A stretch of 64,000 bases of DNA from Austwickia sp. TVS 96-490-7B (GCF_019331795.1 NZ_JAHPZL010000008.1:1-64000); one strand, 5' to 3'. Numbered from the stretch's first letter, positions 9,007-18,678 are shown. The notes: generated from the letters alone by a model not told the origin. Made by a program: numbers and translations.

Positions 9007-10236
9007 ATGTCGCACGTACCGGTGGACCTCGGCGAACCACTCGACGCGATGCAGCAACGCATCTTGGGTTGTTTGATGGAGAAACAGATCACGGTGCCCG
9101 CCAGTTATCCCCTCACGCTGAACGCATTGCGCACCGCCTGTAATCAGACTTCCAGCCGAGACCCCGTCACGACGTACGAGAGTGCAGACCTGGAGCGGTG
9201 CACGCGTGACCTCAAACATCGTGAACTGCTGCGAGTTGTGGTCGCGGACCGGGGACAACGCACCTTGAAATATCATCAGCGACTTGATGAGCGGCTCGGA
9301 CTGAACGATCCCGGACGTGCCTTACTGACCGTGCTGCTGCTCCGTGGGCCGCAAACCGCAGGTGAACTGCGCACCCGCAGTGAACGGTTGCATCAGTTCC
9401 CTGACCGGGCTGTGGTCGAGGACGCCTTGCATGAATTGCGTGACCGTGGGCTCGTGTGCGAGTTGGCGCGACGTCCCGGACAGCATGATTCCCGATGGGT
9501 GCATACCTTGGGGCCGGTCGACGCATGGGGGCACGATGATGGAGCATCATCGACTGCGCATATCGACCGTGAGATGGTCCTCGCTGCAGGCCACGACGCC
9601 AGGGACGCCAAGGTTCGGACGTCGTACGACGCCGCCGCTGCTGCCTACGCCGACGGGCAAGCACATGATCTGACGGGAAGACCTTTTGATGCCTGGTTAT
9701 TGAGTCGCCTCGCCGATGAAGTGGGTGTCGGTCCGGTCGCGGACGTGGGTTGCGGAGTCGGAAAGGTGGCCGGTTTCCTGGCCAGCCAAGGGGTGCAGGT
9801 CAGCGGATATGACCTCTCGCCGGCGATGATTGAGCAGGCTCAGCGGCGTTTCCCCGACGTACCCTTCGCGGTGGGGGATTTACGGCGCCTGCTGCGCCCC
9901 TCGACCGCTGCAGGGTGGGCGGCGGTCACATCCTGGTATTCCCTGGTCTATCTCGCACCCTCAGAATTACCCGCCGCGCTCCAGGCTCTCGCGAGAGTGG
10001 TACAGCCTGGCGGCCTGCTGTTGTTGGCGGTGCACGCTGGCACAGAGGTGCACCACGAGAGTGAACTGGCTGGTGTCTTGGTCGACCTGGATCTGGTCTT
10101 GCACGACCCGGTGGTGTTCCGGGGGACCGTCGAAGCTGCTGGATTGCAGGTGGTGGAGTGGTATCTGCGGGGCCCGGTAGACGATGAATATCCGAGTGAC
10201 CGGTTGTATGTCCTCGCCCGGGTAGCCCACACCTGA
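9007..10236 (+). CDS. YceH (DUF480) - SAM methyltransferase fusion protein
   Basis: A 409-residue fusion. Residues about 8-175 are a YceH/DUF480 tandem winged-helix domain, recognisable from RILGCLMEKQITVPASYPLTLNAL and NQTSSRDPV. Residues about 203-405 are a class I SAM-dependent methyltransferase: motif I VADVGCGVGK (244-253), then YDLSPAMIEQA, which binds the SAM ribose. YceH has no firmly established biochemical role; the methyltransferase substrate is unknown. The fusion suggests a DNA- or RNA-binding module targeting or regulating the methyltransferase. The gene is probably leaderless (TAGATT at 8995) and ends at a bidirectional terminator. Confidence 0.85.
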   Translation: MSHVPVDLGEPLDAMQQRILGCLMEKQITVPASYPLTLNALRTACNQTSSRDPVTTYESADLERCTRDLKHRELLRVVVADRGQRTLKYHQRLDERLGLNDPGRALLTVLLLRGPQTAGELRTRSERLHQFPDRAVVEDALHELRDRGLVCELARRPGQHDSRWVHTLGPVDAWGHDDGASSTAHIDREMVLAAGHDARDAKVRTSYDAAAAAYADGQAHDLTGRPFDAWLLSRLADEVGVGPVADVGCGVGKVAGFLASQGVQVSGYDLSPAMIEQAQRRFPDVPFAVGDLRRLLRPSTAAGWAAVTSWYSLVYLAPSELPAALQALARVVQPGGLLLLAVHAGTEVHHESELAGVLVDLDLVLHDPVVFRGTVEAAGLQVVEWYLRGPVDDEYPSDRLYVLARVAHT

Positions 10237-10245
10237 CATGGGGGA

Positions 10246-10284
10246 GTGGATGGCCCAGAATAGTCAGTCACCTGGGCCATCCAC
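10246..10284. terminator. Bidirectional hairpin terminator
   Basis: Perfect 13-bp stem, GTGGATGGCCCAG (10246-10258) with its complement at 10272-10284, 13-base loop. It sits between the convergent methyltransferase-fusion and MMPL genes and can serve both. Confidence 0.7.
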
Positions 10285-10288
10285 GACG

Positions 10289-12499
10289 TCAGTGCGTGAT
10301 GCCGTGCCGTTCATACCAGCGGCGCATCGGCGCGGGAGCCCACCAGTTCCACCGGCCTAAGAGATGCATCGTCGCTGGCACCAACAGCATCCGCACCAAG
10401 GTGGCATCCAACACCACGGAGACAGCGAGGCCAATGCCGATTTGTTTGACGATCAGCATTTTCGCGATCCCCAAACCGGCCAGAACGATGAGGATTAACA
10501 ATGCCGCCGACGTGATGATCCGCCCGGAGCGTTGCACACCTAATTCCACGGCGCGGGCATCGTCGTACCCCTGTTCATGCAATTCCACCACCCGTGACAG
10601 CAGGAACAACTCGTAGTCCATTGCCAAGCCAAACCCAAAGGCCAACATGATCACTGGTGTCACTGATTCGACTCCACCAGCCGAGGTGAAACCCAACATG
10701 CTTTCCAGATGTCCCCCCTGGAAAATCCAGGTCAGGATGCCGAGACTGGCGCCCAGCGATAGGACGTTAAACAACAAGGCTTTGATGGGTAAAGCCAACG
10801 ACCCGGTCATCAAGAACATCAGGATGATCGTCGCTAACGCCACGATGCCAGCAGCCAACGGTGCCCGCGATTCGATGGCCTCGAGATAGTCGAGAAGTCG
10901 GGCGTCTCCACCGGAGACCCAGGTCTGGTACGCCGGCCGGTGCGCACGTAACTCTTCGACAAGGCGACGACCTTGACCGTTGTCAACGTTGGCGTCCTTG
11001 GCGCGTACCCCCAAAGCGACATGCTGGTCGTCGACCCGCCGTACCGGATCGATACTGGTGACGCCGGGAAGCTTCGCCACAGTTTCGGCGCCGTACGCGG
11101 TCAGCTGCTCCGGGGTGGCGCGAGCCAAGACGACCGCTGTGGGTTCGAGGACCAGCGGGTAATCCCGTCCCAGCGCATCAAAGAATTGTCGCTGGGTGTT
11201 TTCTGCGGGCAACAGGTCAGAACTGGAAGAAACCTGCCGCATCGACATCAACGGCCAAGCCGCAGCCAGCAGCACTGCGGTCGTCACCACGACAACCGCG
11301 ATGAACGACTTCCCCACAGCGCGGGCAAGGCGAGCGAACATCCCGTCGTCGGGGGAGTCATCGGTACGACGACGCACTAAGCGCCGCCCGCCGAGCATGC
11401 ACAGGGCGGGCACTAACGTCAATGCCACTACCAAAGCGACCAGGACAACGGTGACCCCAGCCAGTCCTACCGCGCGGATGACCGGAGCGGGAAAAACGGT
11501 CAACCCAGCTAAGGAGATGGCGACAATCACCGCGGAGAACAACACGGTGCGTCCAGCGGTGGCGACGGTATGTGCAGCGGCTTCAACGAGATGGTCATGG
11601 TCAATGTCGTCATGCGCCACGTCCGGGGCGATCCGCCGGATTTCCTCCCGATAACGGCTGACGATTAACAGCCCGTAGTCGATACACAAAGCCAACCCAA
11701 GGAGAGTGGTGATGTTGACGACGGTGGCGTCCAGCTCAGTGACATAAGAGAAACCCCACAGACTGGCCAATCCACCAGCGATCGCAGCGAGCGCGCCGAT
11801 AATAGGGATACCTGCGGCGAGGAAACCGCCGAAGACAAAGACCATCACGACCAGGGATAGCGGGAGGGCCAACCCCTCACCGATGGCGAGGTCACGTTGG
11901 ATTTGGGCGGTGATGTCATGCAGGAAGGTCACGCTGCCGCCGAGGGAGACCTGCGCGGCCGGGATTGAGCTGAACGCGGTTTTGGTGGTGTTTTCCAGGT
12001 CGCGGGCGATGTCCATCCGGCGGCTTTGGGGCAGATCGTCCTTGATCGTGGCGACGATGAGGAAGGAGTCCTCCCGGTTCTGCGCGAACAGAGCGGCTGT
12101 CTGGGGTGTTTTCGCGGCTTGCGGCGCCAGGAAGGGTGAGCGCACCAGGTGGACGTCGGGGGTGGCGGCGAGTTTCTGTTGGAGATCTTTGCCGGCAGTC
12201 AGGACGGCGGGGTCTTGGGCGCGAACGCCGTCGACGCGAAGCAGGATGGACGGGCCGGCATCTGGCGCATGAGCGAGGATGTCGGCCGCGTCGTGAGATT
12301 CGCTGGGGACGAAGGGTTCTGCTTGATGGAGTCGTGTGAAGAGGGAGGGTGTACCAAAGGCCCCGGTGGCTCCGCCGTAGCAGAGCGCAGCGATGATCAG
12401 CCAGGCGATGACGACGATGCGGGCCCGGCGGGCCATGACTGCTCCGAATCGGTGCAGCAATGGTGTTCGGGCAGGTCGAGGCGGATGTGTGACGCTCAC
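10289..12499 (-). CDS. MMPL-family RND transporter
   Basis: A 736-residue inner-membrane exporter of the MmpL/RND superfamily, driven by the proton gradient; members export lipids or hydrophobic drugs. The two-fold repeat is clear: a first helix (IVVIAWLIIAALCYG), a periplasmic-type loop, a helix bundle with the proton-relay motif CIDYGLLIVSRYREE, a second large loop after about residue 400, and a second bundle with AMDYELFLLSRVVEL. The start is GTG at 12499, giving a short cytoplasmic tail. The cargo is unknown and no partner gene (regulator or lipoprotein) is adjacent. Divergent from rarA. Confidence 0.9.
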   Translation of the reverse strand: MSVTHPPRPARTPLLHRFGAVMARRARIVVIAWLIIAALCYGGATGAFGTPSLFTRLHQAEPFVPSESHDAADILAHAPDAGPSILLRVDGVRAQDPAVLTAGKDLQQKLAATPDVHLVRSPFLAPQAAKTPQTAALFAQNREDSFLIVATIKDDLPQSRRMDIARDLENTTKTAFSSIPAAQVSLGGSVTFLHDITAQIQRDLAIGEGLALPLSLVVMVFVFGGFLAAGIPIIGALAAIAGGLASLWGFSYVTELDATVVNITTLLGLALCIDYGLLIVSRYREEIRRIAPDVAHDDIDHDHLVEAAAHTVATAGRTVLFSAVIVAISLAGLTVFPAPVIRAVGLAGVTVVLVALVVALTLVPALCMLGGRRLVRRRTDDSPDDGMFARLARAVGKSFIAVVVVTTAVLLAAAWPLMSMRQVSSSSDLLPAENTQRQFFDALGRDYPLVLEPTAVVLARATPEQLTAYGAETVAKLPGVTSIDPVRRVDDQHVALGVRAKDANVDNGQGRRLVEELRAHRPAYQTWVSGGDARLLDYLEAIESRAPLAAGIVALATIILMFLMTGSLALPIKALLFNVLSLGASLGILTWIFQGGHLESMLGFTSAGGVESVTPVIMLAFGFGLAMDYELFLLSRVVELHEQGYDDARAVELGVQRSGRIITSAALLILIVLAGLGIAKMLIVKQIGIGLAVSVVLDATLVRMLLVPATMHLLGRWNWWAPAPMRRWYERHGITH

Positions 12500-12659
12500 G
12501 TGACCACTGTCTCATCTGCACGGAAAGGCCGTGACATCGGTGGGCTGGATGGTGATCACGTGGCTATGCCGTAGTGGTGGATCAGAGCTGATATGCCGGT
12601 GACGCAGACCTTCTGGTGGGGCAGGTCGTCCTTGCGGCAGGCCCTGCGAGACTGGACCT

Positions 12660-14072
12660 GTGGACTCTGTCGATCTGTTCTCTGACACGCCTCCTCCGGA
12701 GACGAATTCGTTCGGCGATAGCTCAGGTGCCGGGGTGCGGCCGTTGGCGGTTCGGATGCGGCCGAGGAATGTGAACGAGGTCAGAGGCCAATCATCGGTG
12801 TTGCGTCCCGGTAGCCCACTGCGGCGGCTCATTGAGGGGCACGGGGGGGCTGCCGGTCCGCTCAGTGCCATCCTGTGGGGCCCTCCCGGGACCGGTAAAA
12901 CCACATTGGCGCATCTGGTTGCTCAAGCGGCGGGCCGTGAGTTCGTCGAGTTATCTGCGGTCACTGCCGGGGTGAAGGACGTGCGTGCCGTGATGGAGGC
13001 AGCACGTCGTACCCGCAGTTTGCACGGTCGTCAGACCGTGTTGTTCCTCGATGAAATCCACCGGTTCAGCAAAGCCCAACAAGACGCTTTGCTGCCTGGG
13101 GTGGAAGATCGCACCGTCTTGCTGGTGGCGGCGACCACGGAGAACCCGTCGTTTTCGGTGATTGCCCCCTTGTTGTCTCGGTCGATGCTGATCCGGTTGG
13201 AGTCCTTGACCGATGAGCAAGTCGGCGAAGTGATTGATGCGGCCCTGACGGATGATCGAGGTCTGTCCGGGGCGTTCGTGGTGGAACCACAGGCTCGGGA
13301 CCATCTGGTGCGGATGGCAGGTGGAGACGCCCGGCGGGCGCTGACGTCATTGGAGGCAGCTGCCGGGGTTGCGATGGATGCGATGCCGGGTGGGCGGGGT
13401 CTTCCTGACCGGGAGAACCCTGTCATCGTGACTGTCGAGCAGGTCGAGCAAGCGGTGGCTCAGGCCGTGGTGCGGTATGACCGGGCCGGTGATCAGCATT
13501 ACGACGTGGCAAGCGCATTTATTAAGTCCATGCGCGGGTCCGACGTAGATGCGGCGTTGCACTATTTGGCGCGGATGCTGGAGGCAGGGGAGGATCCGCG
13601 TTTCATTGCACGTCGCATTGTGATCTCGGCGAGCGAGGAGATCGCTATGGCCGATCCGACTGCGCTGCAGACGGCGGTCGCAGCGATGCACGCTGTCGCG
13701 CAGATTGGGATGCCGGAGGCGCGACTGGTGTTAGCGCAGGCAGTGGTGCACAACTGTTTGGCTCCGAAATCTAATGCGGTGTATCTCGCTGTGGATGCGG
13801 CGCTCGCTGATGTTCGAGCCGGCCGTGGTGGTGCCGTGCCGGTCCATCTGCGTGATGGGGGATATGGCGGTGCGGCGCGGCTGGGTCATGGGGTGGGGTA
13901 TGTCTATGCCCATGACGAGGTGGATTCGGTGGCTGCCCAGCAGTATTTGCCGGATGATCTGGTCGGGGTTGCGGATTATTACCGACCGAAAGATCGCGGT
14001 TTTGAGGGGCGACTGGTGGAGCGGTGGGCGTGGTTACGGCGGAGGCTGTCCGGGGGGACGCGGAGTCATTGA
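12660..14072 (+). CDS. rarA: Replication-associated recombination protein A (AAA+ ATPase)
   Basis: RarA/MgsA acts at stalled replication forks in the cytoplasm. The 470-residue protein shows Walker [10 protein letters not shown], Walker B FLDEIHRF, sensor 1 ([10 protein letters not shown]) and the arginine-finger region [12 protein letters not shown], then the C-terminal tetramerisation domain ([27 protein letters not shown]). Length is slightly longer than the Escherichia coli protein because of an actinobacterial N-terminal extension (MDSVDLFSD). Start is GTG 12660 with no evident Shine-Dalgarno. In many actinomycetes rarA is followed by rpsD and alaS; here two peptide transporter operons stand between rarA and alaS. 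Confidence 0.95.
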   Translation: MDSVDLFSDTPPPETNSFGDSSGAGVRPLAVRMRPRNVNEVRGQSSVLRPGSPLRRLIEGHGGAAGPLSAILWGPPGTGKTTLAHLVAQAAGREFVELSAVTAGVKDVRAVMEAARRTRSLHGRQTVLFLDEIHRFSKAQQDALLPGVEDRTVLLVAATTENPSFSVIAPLLSRSMLIRLESLTDEQVGEVIDAALTDDRGLSGAFVVEPQARDHLVRMAGGDARRALTSLEAAAGVAMDAMPGGRGLPDRENPVIVTVEQVEQAVAQAVVRYDRAGDQHYDVASAFIKSMRGSDVDAALHYLARMLEAGEDPRFIARRIVISASEEIAMADPTALQTAVAAMHAVAQIGMPEARLVLAQAVVHNCLAPKSNAVYLAVDAALADVRAGRGGAVPVHLRDGGYGGAARLGHGVGYVYAHDEVDSVAAQQYLPDDLVGVADYYRPKDRGFEGRLVERWAWLRRRLSGGTRSH

Positions 14073-14108
14073 TCGGAGCGCACTCCAGGTGTGACGTGTG
14101 TGGCTTAT

Positions 14109-14134
14109 GGTGCTGCTGTTATCACATCAGCACC
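14109..14134 (+). terminator. Hairpin after rarA
   Basis: 7-bp stem GGTGCTG/CAGCACC with a 12-base loop, 36 bases after the rarA stop; no adjacent T-run. Confidence 0.4.
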
Positions 14135-14297
14135 AGCTTCTGGGTGCGTTGACTGCTCCTTTTTATTCCGAGATTCAGGGTGATCAGCCGTTTCCTCAAA
14201 ACAGTTGACAGGTAAGCTCGGCAAACCCTGCGATTCGCACTCGAGTGTCAGCGTGTCGGTGCTAGCTTTTCGATCCAGTAGGTCATGCAAGGTCCTC

Positions 14298-14324
14298 GGG
14301 GGGTCGTGACGGTCACGGCCCCCC
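14298..14324 (+). promoter_or_regulatory. Strong leader hairpin before peptide transporter operon 1
   Basis: Near-perfect inverted repeat GGGGGGTCGTGAC / GTCACGGCCCCCC separated by a single G, with one wobble pair. In RNA this folds with a small central loop. It lies in the likely 5' leader of the operon, so it may attenuate transcription or block degradation. Confidence 0.5.
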
Positions 14325-14439
14325 TCGGACGCTGATCCGACACCGTCGTCGACTCCTCCGGGTCCAGGAAACGTCCTGCCAGGTCGGCGACACCGCCCGC
14401 ACGACAGCGCGACACGAGACGGGGTCCGAGGACGACACC

Positions 14440-15429
14440 ATGATTAAGTACATCCTCCGGCGGTTGGCGAATTATGTCGTGATGATCTTCGTCGCGACCT
14501 CGATCGCCTATTTCGCCGCTGTGAATTTCATGAGGCCGGAGAACAGGCTGCTAGAGCGCACTCCTCGGCCTACGTTTGAACAGGTGAAGGCCCAGTTACG
14601 GGCCAACGGGTTGGATCCCGAACTCAGTGCGACACAGAGGTACCTTGACTGGCTCAAGGGGGTGGTCCTGCACTTCGACTGGGGGATGGGGCCGGATGGC
14701 AGCAGAATCAATGATGAGTTCTTCATGCGAGCGTTGATCTCTGGTCGTCTAGTACTCCTGGCTACATTGCTTTCTATCGTGCTAGGCATCTCGCTGGGCG
14801 TTTTCGCAGCCTCCCGGCAGTACAAGTTGTCCGACCGAGTGGTCACTACCCTGAGCTATATCATTAGCTGCATCCCTGCTCCGGTGACCTATCTCATGGT
14901 GCAGATGACTGGGATCGGCCTCAATGAACGTAGCGGTGGAACTGTTGTTTACGTCACTGGCATGCGATCGCCGATTCCCCCGGAAGGGACCGGTGCGCAC
15001 ATGGTGGATGAGCTGCAACACCTCATTCTGCCAACCATCGCATTAACGATTGTTGGATATGTCAGCTATCAGATGTTGCAACGCACGCTTCTTTTGGACA
15101 ACATCAATGCAGATTACGTCCGCACTGCTCGAGCTAAGGGGCTAACCAAATCCCAAGCTGTGCGTAAACATGCACTGCGCACATCATTTATCCCTGTCGC
15201 CCAATCAATTGCCTTTCAGATTCCGCTAATCTTCACTGGCACGTTTATCATCGAAACCGTCTTCGCCTGGCAAGGGCTGGGGCGTTACACCCTGGACGCA
15301 ATCACGATGACACAAAGCGTCAATGCCGCCGTCGCAGGAGTGGCCTTTGGCGGAGTCATGTTTGCCATTGGTGCGATCCTGGCCGACTTGTCTGTCGCCG
15401 TAGTCGACCCGCGAGTGAGGGTGAGCTGA
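14440..15429 (+). CDS. Peptide ABC transporter permease, DppB-like (operon 1)
   Basis: A 329-residue inner-membrane permease for di- or oligopeptide uptake. It has the DppB layout: first helix YVVMIFVATSIAYFAAV, a large outward loop, then five helices, and the cytoplasmic EAA-type loop DYVRTARAKGLTKSQAVRKHALR that docks the ATPase. First gene of a four-gene plus-strand operon (permease, permease, fused ATPases, binding protein). ATG 14440 is preceded by GAGGAC. The outward loop is long (about 60 residues around RPTFEQVKAQLRANGL), as in many Gram-positive OppB proteins. Confidence 0.9.
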   Translation: MIKYILRRLANYVVMIFVATSIAYFAAVNFMRPENRLLERTPRPTFEQVKAQLRANGLDPELSATQRYLDWLKGVVLHFDWGMGPDGSRINDEFFMRALISGRLVLLATLLSIVLGISLGVFAASRQYKLSDRVVTTLSYIISCIPAPVTYLMVQMTGIGLNERSGGTVVYVTGMRSPIPPEGTGAHMVDELQHLILPTIALTIVGYVSYQMLQRTLLLDNINADYVRTARAKGLTKSQAVRKHALRTSFIPVAQSIAFQIPLIFTGTFIIETVFAWQGLGRYTLDAITMTQSVNAAVAGVAFGGVMFAIGAILADLSVAVVDPRVRVS

Positions 15430-15430
15430 C

Positions 15431-16522
15431 ATGCCCGACAAAGAGACGCGCACAGATGGCGCGGTCCTGCCGGAGATCTCCGAGGTAGTCCCCATCGAAG
15501 CCACTTCCCTCGATGGCGTGGACGGCGGGAAGACCCCGGACATGGCGACCGCAGAAGGGGTCGCCGGGAGCGAACCCTCAGGACTGGTTGGACAGATCAC
15601 CACCGCCGCCGTAGTGCAGCAGATGCCTTCTGCTGAGACGCAGAGCGACGATGATTCGGTAGCAGTGACGTCAAAATCTGCTCTCATCATCAGGCGATTA
15701 CTGCGTAACAAGGGCGCCGTGCTGGGTCTAGCAATGTTGACGGTCGCAGTGGCCTTCACGCTTGTAGGTAATGCCGGAAACGAATTCGACTACACCACGC
15801 AGGACCTTCTCAATATTGGTGTCGGACCTGGAGAGGGTGGTCATCGCCTAGGCACTAATAGTGGCGGCGTCGACCTGTGGGCGATGCTGGTGCGGGGCAC
15901 CGGCAAATCTTTGATGATTGCCGTGGTCGTAGGCTTGTGCGCTCCGATGATCGGTGCTGCATATGGCACCGCCATCGCATTCTGGGGTGGGACGAGAGAG
16001 CGTCTGGGGATGTGGATCCTAGACATGCTTTTGCTCATGCCATACTTCTTGCTCATCGCAGTCTTCATGGGCTCTACCGGTGGTAGCGCCATCCATTTAG
16101 CGATTTTCCTCACCATGTTCCAATGGATGGGACTTGCCCGTGTAGTCCGAGCAACCACTCAGTCACTGCGGGAACGGGAATTCGTGATTTCCGCTCGCTA
16201 TTTGGGTGTCTCTGACTGGGAGATCATTCGCCGACACATTATTCCCAACATCGGTTCCTACCTCATCCTCAATGTGGTGATTGGAACCTTCGGCGCGATC
16301 ATCTCGGAAACAGCGTTGTCCTTCTTGGGTGTGGGAGTACGCCCGCCGGATGTGTCCCTAGGCCAGCTCATCGGCCAGGCCAGTAGCCAACTGTCGGCGT
16401 ACCCCTGGCTGTTTTGGGGTCCGGTCAGCTGTCTGCTGTGGATCACCTTGTCCCTTTCTCTCGTGGGTGACGGTCTGCGTGACGCACTTGACCCCAATAG
16501 CAAGTCCGGAGGCCGTGCATGA
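15431..16522 (+). CDS. Peptide ABC transporter permease, DppC-like (operon 1)
   Basis: The partner permease, 363 residues. The first 75 or so residues (MPDKETRTDG... through DDDSVAVTS) are acidic, low in aromatic residues and without a membrane segment, longer than the short N-terminal tail usual for DppC. The first helix (VLGLAMLTVAVAFTLV) follows RRLLRNKG. The EAA loop is REREFVISARYLGVSDWEIIRRHIIPN and the C-terminus GDGLRDALDPNSK is the family signature. ATG 15431 is one base after the previous stop; the end overlaps the ATPase gene by ATGA. Confidence 0.9.
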   Translation: MPDKETRTDGAVLPEISEVVPIEATSLDGVDGGKTPDMATAEGVAGSEPSGLVGQITTAAVVQQMPSAETQSDDDSVAVTSKSALIIRRLLRNKGAVLGLAMLTVAVAFTLVGNAGNEFDYTTQDLLNIGVGPGEGGHRLGTNSGGVDLWAMLVRGTGKSLMIAVVVGLCAPMIGAAYGTAIAFWGGTRERLGMWILDMLLLMPYFLLIAVFMGSTGGSAIHLAIFLTMFQWMGLARVVRATTQSLREREFVISARYLGVSDWEIIRRHIIPNIGSYLILNVVIGTFGAIISETALSFLGVGVRPPDVSLGQLIGQASSQLSAYPWLFWGPVSCLLWITLSLSLVGDGLRDALDPNSKSGGRA

Positions 16523-18678
16523 ACGCCCAGTCGACCGCCGAGTTCTCTACCGGGACGACCCCAGTCTTGTCGGTTCGAGACTTACATGTTCGGTTTGGTT
16601 CCGAAGCTGGTTCGGTGCATGCCGTCCGAGGAATTGACTTCGATCTCTACCCGGGACGAGTGCTGGGGATCGTCGGTGAGTCTGGCTCTGGTAAATCCGT
16701 CACCTCGCTGGCAGTGATGGGGTTGCTCCCTGATACCGCGAAGATCACCGGGTCAATCACATATGGTGGCAAAGAACTCCTTGGCCTTTCTGACCGAGAG
16801 ATGTCGACTCATCGAGGGAGCGACATCGCCATGATTTTTCAAGACCCGTTGAGCTCGCTGACGCCTGTTTTTACCGTCGGTGACCAGATTATCGAAGCAT
16901 TACAAGCGCACGGAACACTCGAGAAGGAGGCAGCTCGAGCCCGCGCAATCGAGCTGCTTGAAATCGTAGGCATCCCCAGTGCGAAAACCCGCGTCGACTG
17001 CTACCCGCATGAGTTCTCAGGCGGGATGCGGCAACGGGTGGTCATCGCTATAGCTATCGCCAACAATCCACGAGTGATCATTGCTGACGAACCAACTACC
17101 GCGCTGGACGTCACGATTCAGGCACAAATCCTTGATGTACTTAAGGTAGCGCAAAAAGAAACTGGCGCGGCTGTCATCATGATTACTCATGATCTTGGAG
17201 TCGTCGCTGGCATCGCCGATGAAGTCATGGTGATGTACGCCGGACGAGCTGTAGAAAAGGGAAGTGTCAACGAACTTTTTACCCGGCCACGGATGCCCTA
17301 CACCTTGGGATTGTTGGGCGCGATACCTCGAGTAGACCGTCGGGAGAAGGCTAGCCTGGTGCCCATTGAAGGGAACCCTCCGAACCTCTTAGCCGACCCT
17401 ACTGGATGTCCTTTTTCCCCTCGCTGCCCGATGGCGGAATCTTCGTGCCTCGATGGTGAGCCTGATTTGGTTGTTCTCGGAGGGGATCATCGATCAGCCT
17501 GTCGGCGACACGCTGATCTTGTAGGGGTAATCGACGCATCAGCTGTCTTCCCGGTCCCGAAAGTTCCGGACATGGCGTTGGCAGCTGTGCCCCGACAAGA
17601 GCGGAGTGAAGTTCTTCAAGTCTCAGCTTTACACAAGCATTTTCCACTCCTTAAAGGCGCCTTCCTTAAAAAGAAGGTGGGGGACGTGAAAGCCGTCGAT
17701 GGAATCGACCTTGATATCCGTGAGGGAGAATGTTTGGCGTTGGTTGGCGAATCGGGGTGCGGTAAGACCACTACGCTGCAGCAGATTATGGAGTTGTCTC
17801 CTCAAACGCATGGAGACATCAGTGTCCTGGGCACTTCAGTAAAAGATCTCAGAAAAAAATCTGAAGTGACTGCGCTACGTCGTAACATTCAGCTGGTTTT
17901 CCAGGATCCCATGGGTGCGCTCGACCCCCGTTTCACTGTTTTTGAAATCATTGCTGAGCCTTTACGAGCTTATGGCATCACAGGAGCAGAGCAAGAGTCC
18001 CGAGTCCGAGCATTAATGCGGACTGTAGGGTTGGAGCCTGATCACCTCAACAGATTTCCCACTCAGTTCTCTGGCGGACAAAGACAACGCATCGGCATTG
18101 CTCGAGCATTGGCGCTTAATCCGAAATTGCTCATCCTTGACGAGCCGGTATCAGCTCTGGATGTATCGATCCAAGCCGGTATCATTAATCTGCTTGATCG
18201 GTTGCGTGCAGATTTAGGGATCTCTTATCTCTTTGTCGCTCATGATCTGGCGGTTGTGCGACACATCAGTGACCGCGTTGCAGTGATGTATCTTGGGAAG
18301 ATTGTCGAGATCGGGCAGGTTGATGAAGTCTTCGATCATCCGCGGCATCCTTATACTCGGGCATTACTCTCCGCAATTCCGGTGCCAGACCCGGCCCTAG
18401 AAAAATCACGTCAGCGTATTCTCCTCACCGGAGATCTCCCGAGCCCGCTCGACCGTCCAGTCGGCTGCGACTTCGTCTCCCGCTGTCCATTGCTCGCCAT
18501 GCTGCCGGAGCGTGACCAGCAACGGTGCCGCGCCGAAGAGCCATCTCTGGAACAGGTTGATCGCTTAGATCATCGTCAAGCCTGCTTTTTCTCCGAGTCA
18601 CCGGTCCTCGCGACCTCCGGCGTCATCCCTCGCGCCGACACCTCGTCGGTGCCTCACACCGCAAGGAGACCATCATGA
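16519..18678 (+). CDS. Fused peptide ABC transporter ATPases, DppD-DppF-like (operon 1)
   Basis: A single 719-residue chain containing both ATPases that energise peptide uptake. Half one: Walker A GESGSGKS (residues 53-60), signature FSGGMRQR, Walker [13 protein letters not shown] and the OppD C-terminal cysteine zone (GCPFSPRCPMAESSC). Half two begins near residue 375: Walker A GESGCGKTT (about 410), signature FSGGQRQR, Walker [13 protein letters not shown] and a second cysteine zone near the end. The cysteine zones can hold an iron-sulfur cluster in some homologues. Overlaps the genes on both sides by four bases. Confidence 0.93.
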   Translation: MNAQSTAEFSTGTTPVLSVRDLHVRFGSEAGSVHAVRGIDFDLYPGRVLGIVGESGSGKSVTSLAVMGLLPDTAKITGSITYGGKELLGLSDREMSTHRGSDIAMIFQDPLSSLTPVFTVGDQIIEALQAHGTLEKEAARARAIELLEIVGIPSAKTRVDCYPHEFSGGMRQRVVIAIAIANNPRVIIADEPTTALDVTIQAQILDVLKVAQKETGAAVIMITHDLGVVAGIADEVMVMYAGRAVEKGSVNELFTRPRMPYTLGLLGAIPRVDRREKASLVPIEGNPPNLLADPTGCPFSPRCPMAESSCLDGEPDLVVLGGDHRSACRRHADLVGVIDASAVFPVPKVPDMALAAVPRQERSEVLQVSALHKHFPLLKGAFLKKKVGDVKAVDGIDLDIREGECLALVGESGCGKTTTLQQIMELSPQTHGDISVLGTSVKDLRKKSEVTALRRNIQLVFQDPMGALDPRFTVFEIIAEPLRAYGITGAEQESRVRALMRTVGLEPDHLNRFPTQFSGGQRQRIGIARALALNPKLLILDEPVSALDVSIQAGIINLLDRLRADLGISYLFVAHDLAVVRHISDRVAVMYLGKIVEIGQVDEVFDHPRHPYTRALLSAIPVPDPALEKSRQRILLTGDLPSPLDRPVGCDFVSRCPLLAMLPERDQQRCRAEEPSLEQVDRLDHRQACFFSESPVLATSGVIPRADTSSVPHTARRPS

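Larger units (their letters stand above)
14073..14439 (+). other. Leader region between rarA and peptide transporter operon 1
   Basis: 367 bases without a gene. Contents: a 7-bp hairpin GGTGCTG (14109-14115) with CAGCACC (14128-14134) that may end rarA; a TTGACA hexamer (14205-14210) without a convincing -10; a 10-bp perfect palindrome CACTCGAGTG (14238-14247) that could be an operator; and a strong hairpin, GGGGGGTCGTGAC (14298-14310) pairing with 14312-14324 through one G-U wobble, about 115 bases before the first transporter ATG. The last looks like a leader attenuator or stability element. Confidence 0.5.

Noticed and set aside
14205-14236. TTGACA (14205) as the promoter of peptide operon 1
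   Set aside because: No acceptable -10 at 16-19 bases; kept only as a remark in the leader entry.
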